Below, piece by piece: positions 41,506 to 49,871 of a stretch of DNA of 64,000 bases (positions within the stretch are counted from its first letter, which is position 1; each line of letters begins with the position of its first letter). This DNA comes from Desulfitobacterium dehalogenans ATCC 51507 (GTDB lineage Bacteria > Bacillota > Desulfitobacteriia > Desulfitobacteriales > Desulfitobacteriaceae). The notes under the pieces are model-generated. The model did not search any database. It saw nothing but the letters and a program-made list of their open reading frames with translations, and was not told the DNA's origin. The position numbers and the translations under genes are program-made. The DNA is taken from contig NC_018017.1 in NCBI RefSeq assembly GCF_000243155.2, positions 3,844,001 to 3,908,000 of the forward strand, read 5' to 3'.

Positions 41506-43572
41506 ATGAAAAAGAAAATCAAGATAGCCGTTGTGACTCTGACGGCATTCACCCTTTTATTCACAAGTCCAATGATACCTCCCAAAGCACCTGAGGAAGT
41601 TAAAGCGGAGACCATCATGACTCAGCCTTTACGTCTTGCGGGGACTTCCCGTTATGATACAGCCATTCAAGTTTCCCAATCAGGTTGGGAGTATGCCGAT
41701 GCGGTGGTTCTGGCCCGGGGAGATGATTTTCCCGATGCCCTGTCCGGTGTGGTCTTGGCGAAGAGTTCCTTGGTCAATGGCCCCCTTCTCCTGACTGAGA
41801 CGGCTCAGTTAACAGAAGGTGTGCTGGGAGAGATCCAGCGTCTGGGAGCAAGCAAGGTCACTATTCTGGGCAGCCCGGGGGCTGTATCCAAGAAAGTAGA
41901 GAACACCTTAACTGATCAGGGCTTAACGGTGGAACGCCTTGAAGGGCTGAATCGTTATGGGACTGCCGGCGAGATCGCTAAAGCAGTCGTTCCCCAGGCT
42001 GAAAAGGTTTTCTTAGCTTCGGGCAGTGATTTTCCCGATGCATTAAGTATCTCCTCTTATGCTGCTGCTCAAGGGATTCCTCTTCTTTTAACGGAGAAGA
42101 AAACCGTTCCTGAAGTGACTCTGGAAACGCTGCAAACCCTCGGCGTCTCCAAAGTGACTTTAATCGGCGGAGAGGGAGTCATCCTTCCCGAAGTGGAAGC
42201 GCAACTGAAGGGCTTGGGCTACACCGTTGACCGTTTGTCCGGTGCCGACCGTTACGAAACCAATATGGAAATCCTCAACAACTTAAGCTTCAGTACAGAG
42301 GTTGTCTATGTAGCTACTGGGACCAAATTCCCCGATGCCCTGGCGGGAGCAGCCTTGGCAGCAAAGAACAATAACCCTATCGTCCTGGCTCCTCAAAAGG
42401 CCTTTAGCGAAGAGGGCATGAGCTACCTAGGTACCCGCCGTAACGAAGGATCATCCTTCACTCTCCTGGGGGGCTGGGGAGCTATCAGCTATGGGATGGA
42501 AAGCATCATTCGTACAGGGAATGTGAATCCGAAGATTTCCCTGCAGTACTGGGATGGTTATGCCAGCTATGAGACCTATCTTCGCCAGCTCTCATTGATT
42601 CCCAATAAGGCCACGGACTATGTAGACTATGTCTCTCCTAACTGGCGCGGGTCCATCGGTACGGATGGAAGTCTGAAGCTGGTCTGGGATGAAGGGTCCA
42701 GCAATTATAAACAGCTGACCAATATGGCTCATGGACTGGGCATGAAAGTGCTCCCTTTGGTTAATGGCAGCGGAGCAACCTTAAACACTCTCCTGAAAAG
42801 CACATCCGCCCGGGAAAAGTTGATCGGAGAGATTGTGACCCTTCTTAAGAACACGAACGCGGATGGAGTGGTCATCGATTTTGAGACTCCTTTGGATTAT
42901 GGGGATGCAAAGGATCCCTATGATGGCGTAAGAAATGATTTGACCGCCTTTATGGAATCCCTCTACTCAGAGTTACATCCTATGAATAAACTTGTGGTTA
43001 TGGCCGTCATGCCCCGCATGTCTTCTTCTCAATATTGGTTGGATGTCTATGATTATAAAGCGCTCTCCCATGCCGTGGATTATATGCATGTAATGACCTA
43101 TGATCATCATTATCGGACCTCCGCACCCGGACCCATCGCCCCTTATCCCTGGATTAAGCAGGTTCTGACCTATATCCAAGGTCAAGGAGTGGACATGAGC
43201 AAGGTCCTGATGGGAGTTCCCTATTATGGACGGGATTGGGTGGTTTCCGGAAAAGATGCCAACGGCAATCCCACCTATGATTCCACAGCCTTTGGTTATT
43301 CCAAGGCACTAGAGATCGCTGACTCTTATGGAGCGACCATCACTTACTCCAAATACAATGATCAGGATCCTGTAGGGACACCGACCTTTAAGTACACTGA
43401 TGGGAAGGGTGTGGAACATACCGTATTTTTCGATGATTATACCAGCTGGAATGCTAAGCTCTCCATCATCAATGAATTTGGACTGGCCGGAGTAGGGCCT
43501 TGGGCTATGGGCTGGGTCGATGAGAATACGGCGAAAGAGCTATATCCACTGCTCCATCAGCATCTGCGCTAG
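41506..43572 (+). CDS. GH18 peptidoglycan hydrolase-like protein with three CWB2 repeats
   Basis: 688 residues. Signal peptide (about 1-35), three CWB2 repeats (43-335; RLAGTSRYDTA, RLEGLNRYGTA, RLSGADRYETN), GH18 domain 345-688. The catalytic strand is DGVVIDFE with the acid at E460; HVMTYDHHYR and GVPYYGRDW complete the SleL/YaaH-like pattern. The usual third acidic residue of DGxDxDxE is valine (V456). Relatives of this type act as N-acetylglucosaminidases on cortex or vegetative peptidoglycan. GGAGAG precedes the ATG. It is transcribed away from the amidase gene, with a strong terminator downstream. Confidence 0.92.
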   Translation: MKKKIKIAVVTLTAFTLLFTSPMIPPKAPEEVKAETIMTQPLRLAGTSRYDTAIQVSQSGWEYADAVVLARGDDFPDALSGVVLAKSSLVNGPLLLTETAQLTEGVLGEIQRLGASKVTILGSPGAVSKKVENTLTDQGLTVERLEGLNRYGTAGEIAKAVVPQAEKVFLASGSDFPDALSISSYAAAQGIPLLLTEKKTVPEVTLETLQTLGVSKVTLIGGEGVILPEVEAQLKGLGYTVDRLSGADRYETNMEILNNLSFSTEVVYVATGTKFPDALAGAALAAKNNNPIVLAPQKAFSEEGMSYLGTRRNEGSSFTLLGGWGAISYGMESIIRTGNVNPKISLQYWDGYASYETYLRQLSLIPNKATDYVDYVSPNWRGSIGTDGSLKLVWDEGSSNYKQLTNMAHGLGMKVLPLVNGSGATLNTLLKSTSAREKLIGEIVTLLKNTNADGVVIDFETPLDYGDAKDPYDGVRNDLTAFMESLYSELHPMNKLVVMAVMPRMSSSQYWLDVYDYKALSHAVDYMHVMTYDHHYRTSAPGPIAPYPWIKQVLTYIQGQGVDMSKVLMGVPYYGRDWVVSGKDANGNPTYDSTAFGYSKALEIADSYGATITYSKYNDQDPVGTPTFKYTDGKGVEHTVFFDDYTSWNAKLSIINEFGLAGVGPWAMGWVDENTAKELYPLLHQHLR

Positions 43573-43589
43573 AAGGATAACTCAAACAG

Positions 43590-43645
43590 ATAAGGGAGTG
43601 TCATTGGCTACTTCACAAGTAGTTGGACACTCCCTTTATACTATT
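43590..43645. terminator. Bidirectional terminator after GH18 gene
   Basis: Arms AGGGAGTGTC (43593-43602) and GACACTCCCT (43626-43635), with T-rich flanks on both strands. It separates convergent genes. Confidence 0.88.
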
Positions 43646-43650
43646 GCTTT

Positions 43651-43872
43651 CTATAAAAACTTTAATTCTTTTTCCACTTCATCGAGGGAATAGGTCACAG
43701 GATCTTTTCGGTATTCTGTCATTGCTTTTTCATACAACTCAAGATCATATTCGTCTTCTATCTGTTCAAGGATCGCCTTTCTCATCACATCTGATACACT
43801 TTGATTTTTCTTTTTTGCATATCCCTTAATAAGCTTGGCTTCAGCAGGACTAAGTCTTATAAAAATAATCAT
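43651..43872 (-). CDS. Ribbon-helix-helix antitoxin-like protein (RelB/DUF6290 type), no partner toxin
   Basis: 73 residues: IFIRLSPAEAKLIKGYAKKKNQSVSDVMRKAI in outline is a ribbon-helix-helix N-terminal domain, and the C-terminal tail (LYEKAMTEYRKDPVTYSLDEVEKEL) is the toxin-binding style of RelB-like antitoxins. Normally a RelE-type toxin gene follows within a few bases. Here the stop is followed by the shared terminator and the GH18 gene on the other strand, so no toxin is present. It may be an orphan or serve a toxin elsewhere. Confidence 0.75.
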   Translation of the reverse strand: MIIFIRLSPAEAKLIKGYAKKKNQSVSDVMRKAILEQIEDEYDLELYEKAMTEYRKDPVTYSLDEVEKELKFL

Positions 43873-43949
43873 CAGGCTGCCCCCTTTTGTAATACAACGG
43901 TATTACATTCCAGGGCCGTTTGTCAATAATCGTTGCAATCCTGAATAGC

Positions 43950-44225
43950 CCAGAAAAGACCTGAAAGGTAGCTTTACGCACAAGAGCGAACGGCTTTAGC
44001 GGAAGGGCGGCTGGGTCACCAAAGCTTTCTTAACGTAGCATAGCCACGGTTCACATCAGGTATTACCCGGAGGTTTGGCGTAGCTGTTAAGAAAGCGAGT
44101 TGACCAGCCCTGGAGCTATTGAGTACGTGAGCTCCGATGAAGAAAGCCTCCGGTGGAGGGTTTCAGGAGCTCACGCCCGAAGGTTCGTTGTGCGTAAAGC
44201 TACACCGACCCAGCATCTTTTCTGG
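43950..44225 (+). repeat. Structured repeat element A, copy 1
   Basis: A long imperfect palindrome. Outer arms CCAGAAAAGA (43950-43959) and TCTTTTCTGG (44216-44225) enclose the family's terminal stem GTAGCTTTACGCACA (from 43968) and its complement (to 44203). An inner stem pairs GGTCA...CTTTCTTAAC with GTTAAGAAAG...TGACC. A modular hairpin at 44142-44164 has GAAAG-CCTCC and GGAGG-GTTTC arms. It shares the core GGTTCACATCAGGTATTAC with copies 2 and 4. No reading frame is conserved. It lies between the antitoxin gene and the aminotransferase gene. Confidence 0.9.
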
Positions 44226-44329
44226 TCTAAAAATCCTGGCTCACGCCTTGAAATGTGCTCTTATTCGTTGTACCCTTAAGTGTAGAATTTTGGACGTATT
44301 ATACATTATACGATGAAAGGAAGAATACT

Positions 44330-45442
44330 ATGTCTATTCCCCTGTTAGATTTGAAAGCACAATATCTTTCTATTAAAGAGGAAATGGACCAGGCTGTCTT
44401 GGCGGTTCTGGATTCGAGTAAATTTATTTTTGGTCCGGAGATGAAGACCTTTGAAGAAGAGATGGCCGCTTACTGCGGAACCAAGCATGCCGTAGCTGTG
44501 GGCAATGGGACGGATGCTTTGGTAATTGCTTTAAAAGCCTGTGGCATAGGCCCTGGGGATGAGGTGATTACAAGTCCTTTCACCTTTTTTGCTTCCGCGG
44601 AATCCATCGCTCTGGTGGGTGCTACACCGGTGTTTGTAGACGTAGAACCTCATACCTTGAATATGGATGCGGCTAAGCTGGAAGAGAAGATTACCCCACG
44701 GACCAAGGGAATTATCCCTGTCCATGTCTTTGGCCAGATGGCGGATATGGATCTCATCCTGGCTCTGGCTCAAAAGTACGATTTAAAAGTAATCGAGGAT
44801 GCGGCACAAGCCATAGGGGCAGAATATCAAGGACGGAAAGCCGGTTCTCTTGGGGATGCGGGGACCTTTAGCTTTTTCCCCACCAAGAACTTGGGAGGTT
44901 ATGGAGATGGCGGGATGATCGTCACCAACGACGATGCCTTGGCCGAGGAAGTTCGCATGCTGCGTTTTCATGGCTGCAAGACCAAGTATTATCATGATCA
45001 GATCGGGTACAACAGCCGTCTCGATGAGCTGCAGGCAGCCATCCTCCGAGTTAAGTTCCGGTACATCGATCAGTGGAATAATGCCCGGGCTGAAAAGGCC
45101 GCTCTCTATCATCAACTGTTGGCTCCTTTGGCGGACGCTCATAGGATCATCCTCCCTCATACCGATGCGGAGAAGAAGCATGTCTTTCATCTTTATGTGC
45201 TGAGAACTGCTCAGCGGGAAAAACTCATGGCTGCTTTAAAGTCGAAAGGCGTGGCCAACGCCATTTATTATCCGGTCCCTCTTCATCTGCAGAACGCCTT
45301 AGCTTATCTGGGCTATCAAGCCGGAGACTTCCCCATAGCGGAGGAAGCTTGTCAGCAAGCCCTGGCTATTCCCTGTTATCCGGAGTTGACCTCAGGACAG
45401 CAAGAGGAGATTGCCGCAATACTTTTTGAGGTGTTAGGCTAA
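44330..45442 (+). CDS. DegT/DnrJ/EryC1 sugar aminotransferase (WbpE/WlbC-like)
   Basis: A PLP enzyme of 370 residues that aminates a 3-keto or 4-keto nucleotide sugar. K186 in FSFFPTKNLGGYGDGG is the PLP lysine; FTFFASAESIALVGATPVFVD and RFHGCKTKYYHDQIGYNSRLDE in outline are typical of the WbpE group, which makes UDP-GlcNAc3NA. The ATG at 44330 has AAAGGAAG upstream and gives MSIPLLDLKAQY; the longer frame adds 25 foreign residues. The other genes of that pathway lie at 55.2-58.9 kb. It opens the plus-strand glycan cluster. Confidence 0.88.
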   Translation: MSIPLLDLKAQYLSIKEEMDQAVLAVLDSSKFIFGPEMKTFEEEMAAYCGTKHAVAVGNGTDALVIALKACGIGPGDEVITSPFTFFASAESIALVGATPVFVDVEPHTLNMDAAKLEEKITPRTKGIIPVHVFGQMADMDLILALAQKYDLKVIEDAAQAIGAEYQGRKAGSLGDAGTFSFFPTKNLGGYGDGGMIVTNDDALAEEVRMLRFHGCKTKYYHDQIGYNSRLDELQAAILRVKFRYIDQWNNARAEKAALYHQLLAPLADAHRIILPHTDAEKKHVFHLYVLRTAQREKLMAALKSKGVANAIYYPVPLHLQNALAYLGYQAGDFPIAEEACQQALAIPCYPELTSGQQEEIAAILFEVLG

Positions 45443-45512
45443 TTTTCATGATATTTTTTATTTAGGGTAAATTAACATTAGAAAAAATAAGTAACATGAT
45501 TGAGGAGGCCCT

Positions 45513-46856
45513 ATGTTTTGGAATAATGGACTGACCCGGCGAAATGAGAGTCGTTTGATTGTACTGGTACTGGTTATGTTATCTGCTATGCTTCTCCCTT
45601 CCTTTGAGGTTCACCCTGCTCTACCCAATATTCGCGTGGATGAAGTACTCTTGTTTGGAATCTTCGGCTTCAATCTCTTAGCCTTTATGGTTAGGGGTTT
45701 TCGTTTCTCCCCCGATGCCCGGGAAGAGATTCAGGCACAGCAGCCGGTACTCAAATGGGTTATGATACTTTTGGGGCTTCTTACCCTTTCCTATACCATT
45801 TCCAATGTTTATGGCGTGGTGATTCTGGGAGCCGGCTACTATGGTTTAAGAGATGTGATGGAATTGGTGACCTTTTTCAAACATTTCTTGATTATCACTC
45901 TCGTTCTGTCCATTGACTTACAGAGAGGCGAATTCGCTTTTCTAAAGAATGTCTTCTTAGGAGCTTTGGGTTTTCTGATCCTGTTTGGCTGGGGACAACA
46001 TTTCAACCTATTTAATATGAATACCTGGATATCTCCTTTCTTCAATCCCCTCCACTGGGATACCCTCATCCTGGGTAACCCGGCCCGGGTTCTGGGAACT
46101 TTCGATAACCCCAATGTTTTCGGTATCTTTACAGTGATCACTCTGTCTTATCTCACGGTTCACTATTTCTTCGGGGAACATAGGGGCAGATTCCCTTGGC
46201 TGCTCTTTATTCTCATCGGCTTGGTCATCAAGCTGGAGTTTCTCACCATCTCCCGAACGGCTCTCTTTGGTATCGCTTTGCTTTTTATCGTTCTTTGTGC
46301 TTGGGCCTTTGTCTATCACCAACACAGTAAAGAGGTCCTCATTAAAATAGGGGCCTTGTTTCTCCTGACCATGATCCTCTTTACAACGGCCTCCGGAGAT
46401 TTCTTCTACCGGCTCACAGAGGGACTGAACTTCTCCAACAGCACCTCTTTCCAAGGGCATATGGACCGCTGGGGAACAGCTGTGGGAACCATGACCCAAT
46501 CTCCTATTTTGGGCTGGGGTACCCAGAAATATGTTATGACCACCCTGGTGGATAATGAATATGCCCTCTTTTCCCGACGCTATGGTTTTGTAGGGTTGGC
46601 AGTTTATCTGAGCTTCTTCCTTCTGCCCTTTATCAAAGGGTTTATCTATCTTAGAGATCAACGCCACCTACTGGCACAAGGGCGATCCTTCGACCTGCCC
46701 TCAAAGCTGATCGCTGCCTATGTAGCCGTCTTACCTTCCATCTTTGTCTATAATTTTATGGCAGGTATTTTTTACAATCTTCAGCTCATGACTCTCTTTT
46801 GCATCACGATCGGACTGGTCTACAATTCCCTTAAGAAACAACGAGGATTATTCTAA
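45513..46856 (+). CDS. O-antigen ligase/polymerase family membrane protein
   Basis: 447 residues with 10-12 membrane helices. The Wzy_C/O-antigen ligase pattern is visible in FDNPNVFGIFTVITLSYL, FLTISRTALFGIALLF and SPILGWGTQKYV. GAGGAGG precedes the ATG. One of three proteins of this superfamily in the window; sequence alone cannot separate a chain polymerase from a ligase that attaches the glycan to wall or lipid. The next gene, a glycosyltransferase, begins 19 bases after the stop. Confidence 0.85.
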   Translation: MFWNNGLTRRNESRLIVLVLVMLSAMLLPSFEVHPALPNIRVDEVLLFGIFGFNLLAFMVRGFRFSPDAREEIQAQQPVLKWVMILLGLLTLSYTISNVYGVVILGAGYYGLRDVMELVTFFKHFLIITLVLSIDLQRGEFAFLKNVFLGALGFLILFGWGQHFNLFNMNTWISPFFNPLHWDTLILGNPARVLGTFDNPNVFGIFTVITLSYLTVHYFFGEHRGRFPWLLFILIGLVIKLEFLTISRTALFGIALLFIVLCAWAFVYHQHSKEVLIKIGALFLLTMILFTTASGDFFYRLTEGLNFSNSTSFQGHMDRWGTAVGTMTQSPILGWGTQKYVMTTLVDNEYALFSRRYGFVGLAVYLSFFLLPFIKGFIYLRDQRHLLAQGRSFDLPSKLIAAYVAVLPSIFVYNFMAGIFYNLQLMTLFCITIGLVYNSLKKQRGLF

Positions 46857-46875
46857 AGAAGCCTGAGGTTCCATT

Positions 46876-48072
46876 ATGAAGATCTTAGTACTTTCTCATA
46901 TGTATCCTTCAACCCAGAATCCCACCTACGGAATTTTCGTCCACGAGCAGGTCAAGGCTTTAGTAGCAGGAGGCTGTGAGGTCAAAGTCATTTCTCCTGT
47001 CCCCTATGCCCCTTGGCCTCTCCCTGTTTTGAAAAAAAAGTGGCAGGCTTACGCCTCCATTCCGTCAAAGGACAGGGTGGATGGGATTGAGGTATTCTAT
47101 CCTAGATATATAGAATTTCCCCGTTCTTATCTCTTAGAGCATTCCGGATATTTTATGTATCTGGGCCTGCGGGATTTGGTTAAGACTATTTATAAAGACT
47201 TTAGATTCGACCTGGTCCATGCCCATGTGGCTTTACCTGATGGGTATGCTGCTTATTGCCTGAAAAAAGAAATACCTGTTCCCACAGTAGTTACCATTCA
47301 TGGGCAGGACTTTCAATCCACTTTGCATAGAGGAAAACCCTCCCGGAAGAGGCTGGAGGAAGTCTTGCAGGGTACGGACAGAGTGATTACCGTCAGCACG
47401 AAATTGAAAAACCTGGTTAAGGATGAACCTTACTACCCTAAAATTCAGATCATTAACAATGGAATCCATCTTGCTGAACTTAACCAGGCCGAAGTGAGAC
47501 TGGGAGCCCATGATAATGGAGCTCGTGATAAACTTACCATCCTCAGTGTCTCTAATCTCAAAAAGACCAAGGGAATCGACCTAAACCTCCGAGCCCTGGC
47601 TTCTTTGGTGAAAACCTATCCCAACTTAACCTACAGGATCGTGGGAGATGGGGAGGAGCGAAAGAGTCTCGAAGCCTTGGCGGAAAGCCTTCATCTGGGA
47701 AGCAATGTTCTCTTCCTTGGCAAGCTCCCTCACCAGGAAGCTCTCCAAGAGATGGTCCAGGCAGATATCTTCTGCCTGCCCAGCTGGCAGGAAGGCTTCG
47801 GCGTTGTCTATATCGAAGCCATGGCCTCAGGCATTCCGGTCATAGGGGTCAAAGGAGAAGGGATCGAAGATGTCATCCAGCATGGAACAAACGGACTTCT
47901 CGTCCGCCCTCATGAAGTGAGTGACCTGGTGGAAGCCTTGGACTCCCTCTTGAAGTCTCCCGACTATGCCCGGAAATTGGCTCTAGCCGGTAAATCTACG
48001 GTCTTGGCAGGATTCACTTGGGAGCATAATGCAGCGAGGACACTGGATCTATATAGAGGGCTGTTGGAGTAG
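46876..48072 (+). CDS. GT4 glycosyltransferase
   Basis: 398 residues. Acceptor-side loop HMYPSTQNPTYGIFVHEQV at the N-terminus, VTIHGQDFQSTLHRG near residue 140, donor domain with SVSNLKKTKGIDLNL and SWQEGFGVVYIEAMASG (two spaced glutamates). Closely resembles the WbnK/TuaC type of GT4. It is the last gene before the repeat-rich gap at 48.1-48.7 kb. Confidence 0.87.
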   Translation: MKILVLSHMYPSTQNPTYGIFVHEQVKALVAGGCEVKVISPVPYAPWPLPVLKKKWQAYASIPSKDRVDGIEVFYPRYIEFPRSYLLEHSGYFMYLGLRDLVKTIYKDFRFDLVHAHVALPDGYAAYCLKKEIPVPTVVTIHGQDFQSTLHRGKPSRKRLEEVLQGTDRVITVSTKLKNLVKDEPYYPKIQIINNGIHLAELNQAEVRLGAHDNGARDKLTILSVSNLKKTKGIDLNLRALASLVKTYPNLTYRIVGDGEERKSLEALAESLHLGSNVLFLGKLPHQEALQEMVQADIFCLPSWQEGFGVVYIEAMASGIPVIGVKGEGIEDVIQHGTNGLLVRPHEVSDLVEALDSLLKSPDYARKLALAGKSTVLAGFTWEHNAARTLDLYRGLLE

Positions 48073-48090
48073 GTCTTTTAGGAAGCTGAT

Positions 48091-48307
48091 TCTCCAGGAT
48101 TTTGCTTTCGGCGTTCACTCCATAAGCTGCGCGGAGCAATCTAATCGCTCAAGACCTCCGCTCCATCGGGTTCCCGGCCAAATCGCTCCTGCTCAATGGC
48201 CGGTTGTAAACGTCCTGTTTCCAACCCGACTCCGCTGTAGTCTTTTCGCGAAGATTGCTTACCTGCTCGCTTAGAATCCGTTCTCTGCCTTAAAGCAAAA
48301 TCCTTGG
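48091..48307 (+). repeat. Structured repeat element B, copy 1
   Basis: 217 bases whose ends pair (AGGATTTTGCTTT with AAAGCAAAATCCT), with inner stems GCAATCT/AGATTGC, CGGGTT/AACCCG and CCGGCCA/TGGCCGG (48174-48180 with 48197-48203). Copy 2 at 53046-53264 is its near-exact inverse, differing at about a dozen positions by eye. It encodes nothing evident. Confidence 0.9.
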
Positions 48308-48450
48308 GCTACTTTTTGGGGCTGAGCAAGCGGGGCGTTGTGGAAGTGTGGGGCAAGTCGCCTGACCTGGGCCGCTTGTTCCGTCTTTACCGACGCCGCT
48401 TGAGCGGCAGGGTCGGCTACTCCGGGAAAAGCTCTGAAAAAGGACCCGCA
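48308..48450 (+). other. GC-rich spacer with nested hairpins between elements B1 and A2
   Basis: No coding frame is convincing. GAGCAAGCGG can pair with CCGCTTGTTC, and GCCGCT-TG-AGCGGC forms a tight hairpin inside a CCGAC/GTCGG stem. No second copy was seen in the window. Confidence 0.5.
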
Positions 48451-48701
48451 AGCGTAGCTTTACGCACATGAGCGAACGGATTTAGCGGAGGGGCGGTCGG
48501 GTGAACGAGGCTTTCTTAACATAGCGGAACCACTGGTTCACATCAGGTATTACTCTGAGGTTTGGTGTCGAAAGTGTCCGGTGGACAGTTTCGCTCAAGG
48601 CGGCAAGCTATAAAGCATACTTATCCGCCGCAGATGCTGTTAAGAAAGCGAGTTCACCAGCCCTGGAGCTATGGAGTGAGCGTTGTGCGTAAAGCTACGC
48701 G
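48451..48701 (+). repeat. Structured repeat element A, copy 2
   Basis: Terminal stem GCGTAGCTTTACGCACA (from 48452) with its complement ending at 48700. Inner stem GGTGAAC (48500-48506) with GTTCACC (48652-48658), continued by CTTTCTTAAC/GTTAAGAAAG. A hairpin at 48569-48593 has GAAAG-TGTCC and GGACA-GTTTC arms round GGT. It lies just upstream of the ribosome site of the next gene. Confidence 0.92.
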
Positions 48702-48741
48702 ACCCGAACTAACGACCCCAAACAAACGGAGGTAAGCACCT

Positions 48742-49866
48742 TTGAAACTATGTATTCTCACCACAGGGCACCAAGCCCTGGATAACAGGATATTCTACAA
48801 GCAAGCCCTGACCCTGAGAAAAAAGTATGATGATATCACCTTAATCGTTCCGGATGAGCGCGAAGAGTATATGGAACAGGGAATTCGCATTCTGGGCGTG
48901 AAACGGGCCAATTCCCTCTACGGCAGATTCCAACTGGGAGATACGGTAGTGGCAAAGGCCATTGAAGTTAAAGCCGATATCTATCATTTTCATGATTTTG
49001 AATTAATTTATAAAGTAAATAAGATTAAAAAGACCCTTCCTCACTGCAAGCTTATCTATGATGTCCACGAGCATTATCCTGATATGATGAGCATGTCCAA
49101 GAAGGTCCCCCGGCTGCTGCGACCTTTAGCCACCTTTGTCGTGGATAAAAGCGAGATCGTTTTAGCCAAAAAGTTCGATCAGATCATTACGGCGGATGAT
49201 GCGGTAAAGGAACGCTTTGATCCTTATAACTCCCATGTGGATGTGATTTATAATTTCTCAGAATTTGAGCCAAAAGACATCCAGCTGGAAAAGGAATATG
49301 ATGTCATTTACCAAGGGGGCATCACCTTAGAACGCGGTGCCTATCATCTGGTTCAGGCCATTCACCTCCTCAAAGGAGATTACCCCGAAATCAAGATGAT
49401 TTTCGTCGGTCCTTTTAACGATCCGGAAGGCCAAAGACTGGTGGATGACTATATCAAAAAACATCACCTGGAGAATAATATACTCTTTACTGGTAAGGTA
49501 CCCCATGTGGAAGTGGAAGATTATGTTCGCAAATCCCGTATCGGTGCCGTAACCCTTCTCCCCTTACCGAAGTATTACAAGAATATCCCTATCAAGCAAT
49601 TTGAGTACATGAGCTGCGGAATCCCTGTGGTGGGCAGCAATCTGCCGCCTATCACCCGATTCCTTACCAGTTATAACAGCGGCATGATCGTGGATCCTAC
49701 CCAACCGGAGGAGATTGCCCAGGCCTTTAACACCTTGCTTTCCGACCCCAAGCTTTGTCATGACATGGGAGCTAATGGTCTCAAGGCCGTTAGAGAAGCC
49801 TATAACTGGGGGAAGATGGAGGAACGGCTCCTTAAGCTCTACGCTCGTCTTGAAGTGAGGAAGTGA
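48742..49866 (+). CDS. GT4 glycosyltransferase of the inverted-repeat-flanked cassette
   Basis: 374 residues; LCILTTGHQALDNRIFYKQA at the N-terminus, LIYDVHEHYPDMM near residue 108, donor domain with DVIYQGGITLERGAYHLVQ and IPIKQFEYMSCGIPVVG. The last is the E-to-F variant of the E-x7-E region seen in several GT4 subgroups. TTG start with GGAGGT eight bases upstream. The stop overlaps the next gene's region by four bases, indicating coupled translation with the flippase gene. Confidence 0.85.
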   Translation: MKLCILTTGHQALDNRIFYKQALTLRKKYDDITLIVPDEREEYMEQGIRILGVKRANSLYGRFQLGDTVVAKAIEVKADIYHFHDFELIYKVNKIKKTLPHCKLIYDVHEHYPDMMSMSKKVPRLLRPLATFVVDKSEIVLAKKFDQIITADDAVKERFDPYNSHVDVIYNFSEFEPKDIQLEKEYDVIYQGGITLERGAYHLVQAIHLLKGDYPEIKMIFVGPFNDPEGQRLVDDYIKKHHLENNILFTGKVPHVEVEDYVRKSRIGAVTLLPLPKYYKNIPIKQFEYMSCGIPVVGSNLPPITRFLTSYNSGMIVDPTQPEEIAQAFNTLLSDPKLCHDMGANGLKAVREAYNWGKMEERLLKLYARLEVRK

Positions 49867-49871
49867 AATTA

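Noticed and set aside
43950-44225. Family A elements as bacterial insertion sequences or group II introns
   Set aside because: They contain no reading frame, no transposase or reverse transcriptase, and no clear target duplications; the core does not look like intron domain V.
46008-46667. A 219-residue minus-strand reading frame opposite the O-antigen ligase-type gene
   Set aside because: It has no homology-like features, and the opposite strand shows a well-formed 12-helix membrane protein.
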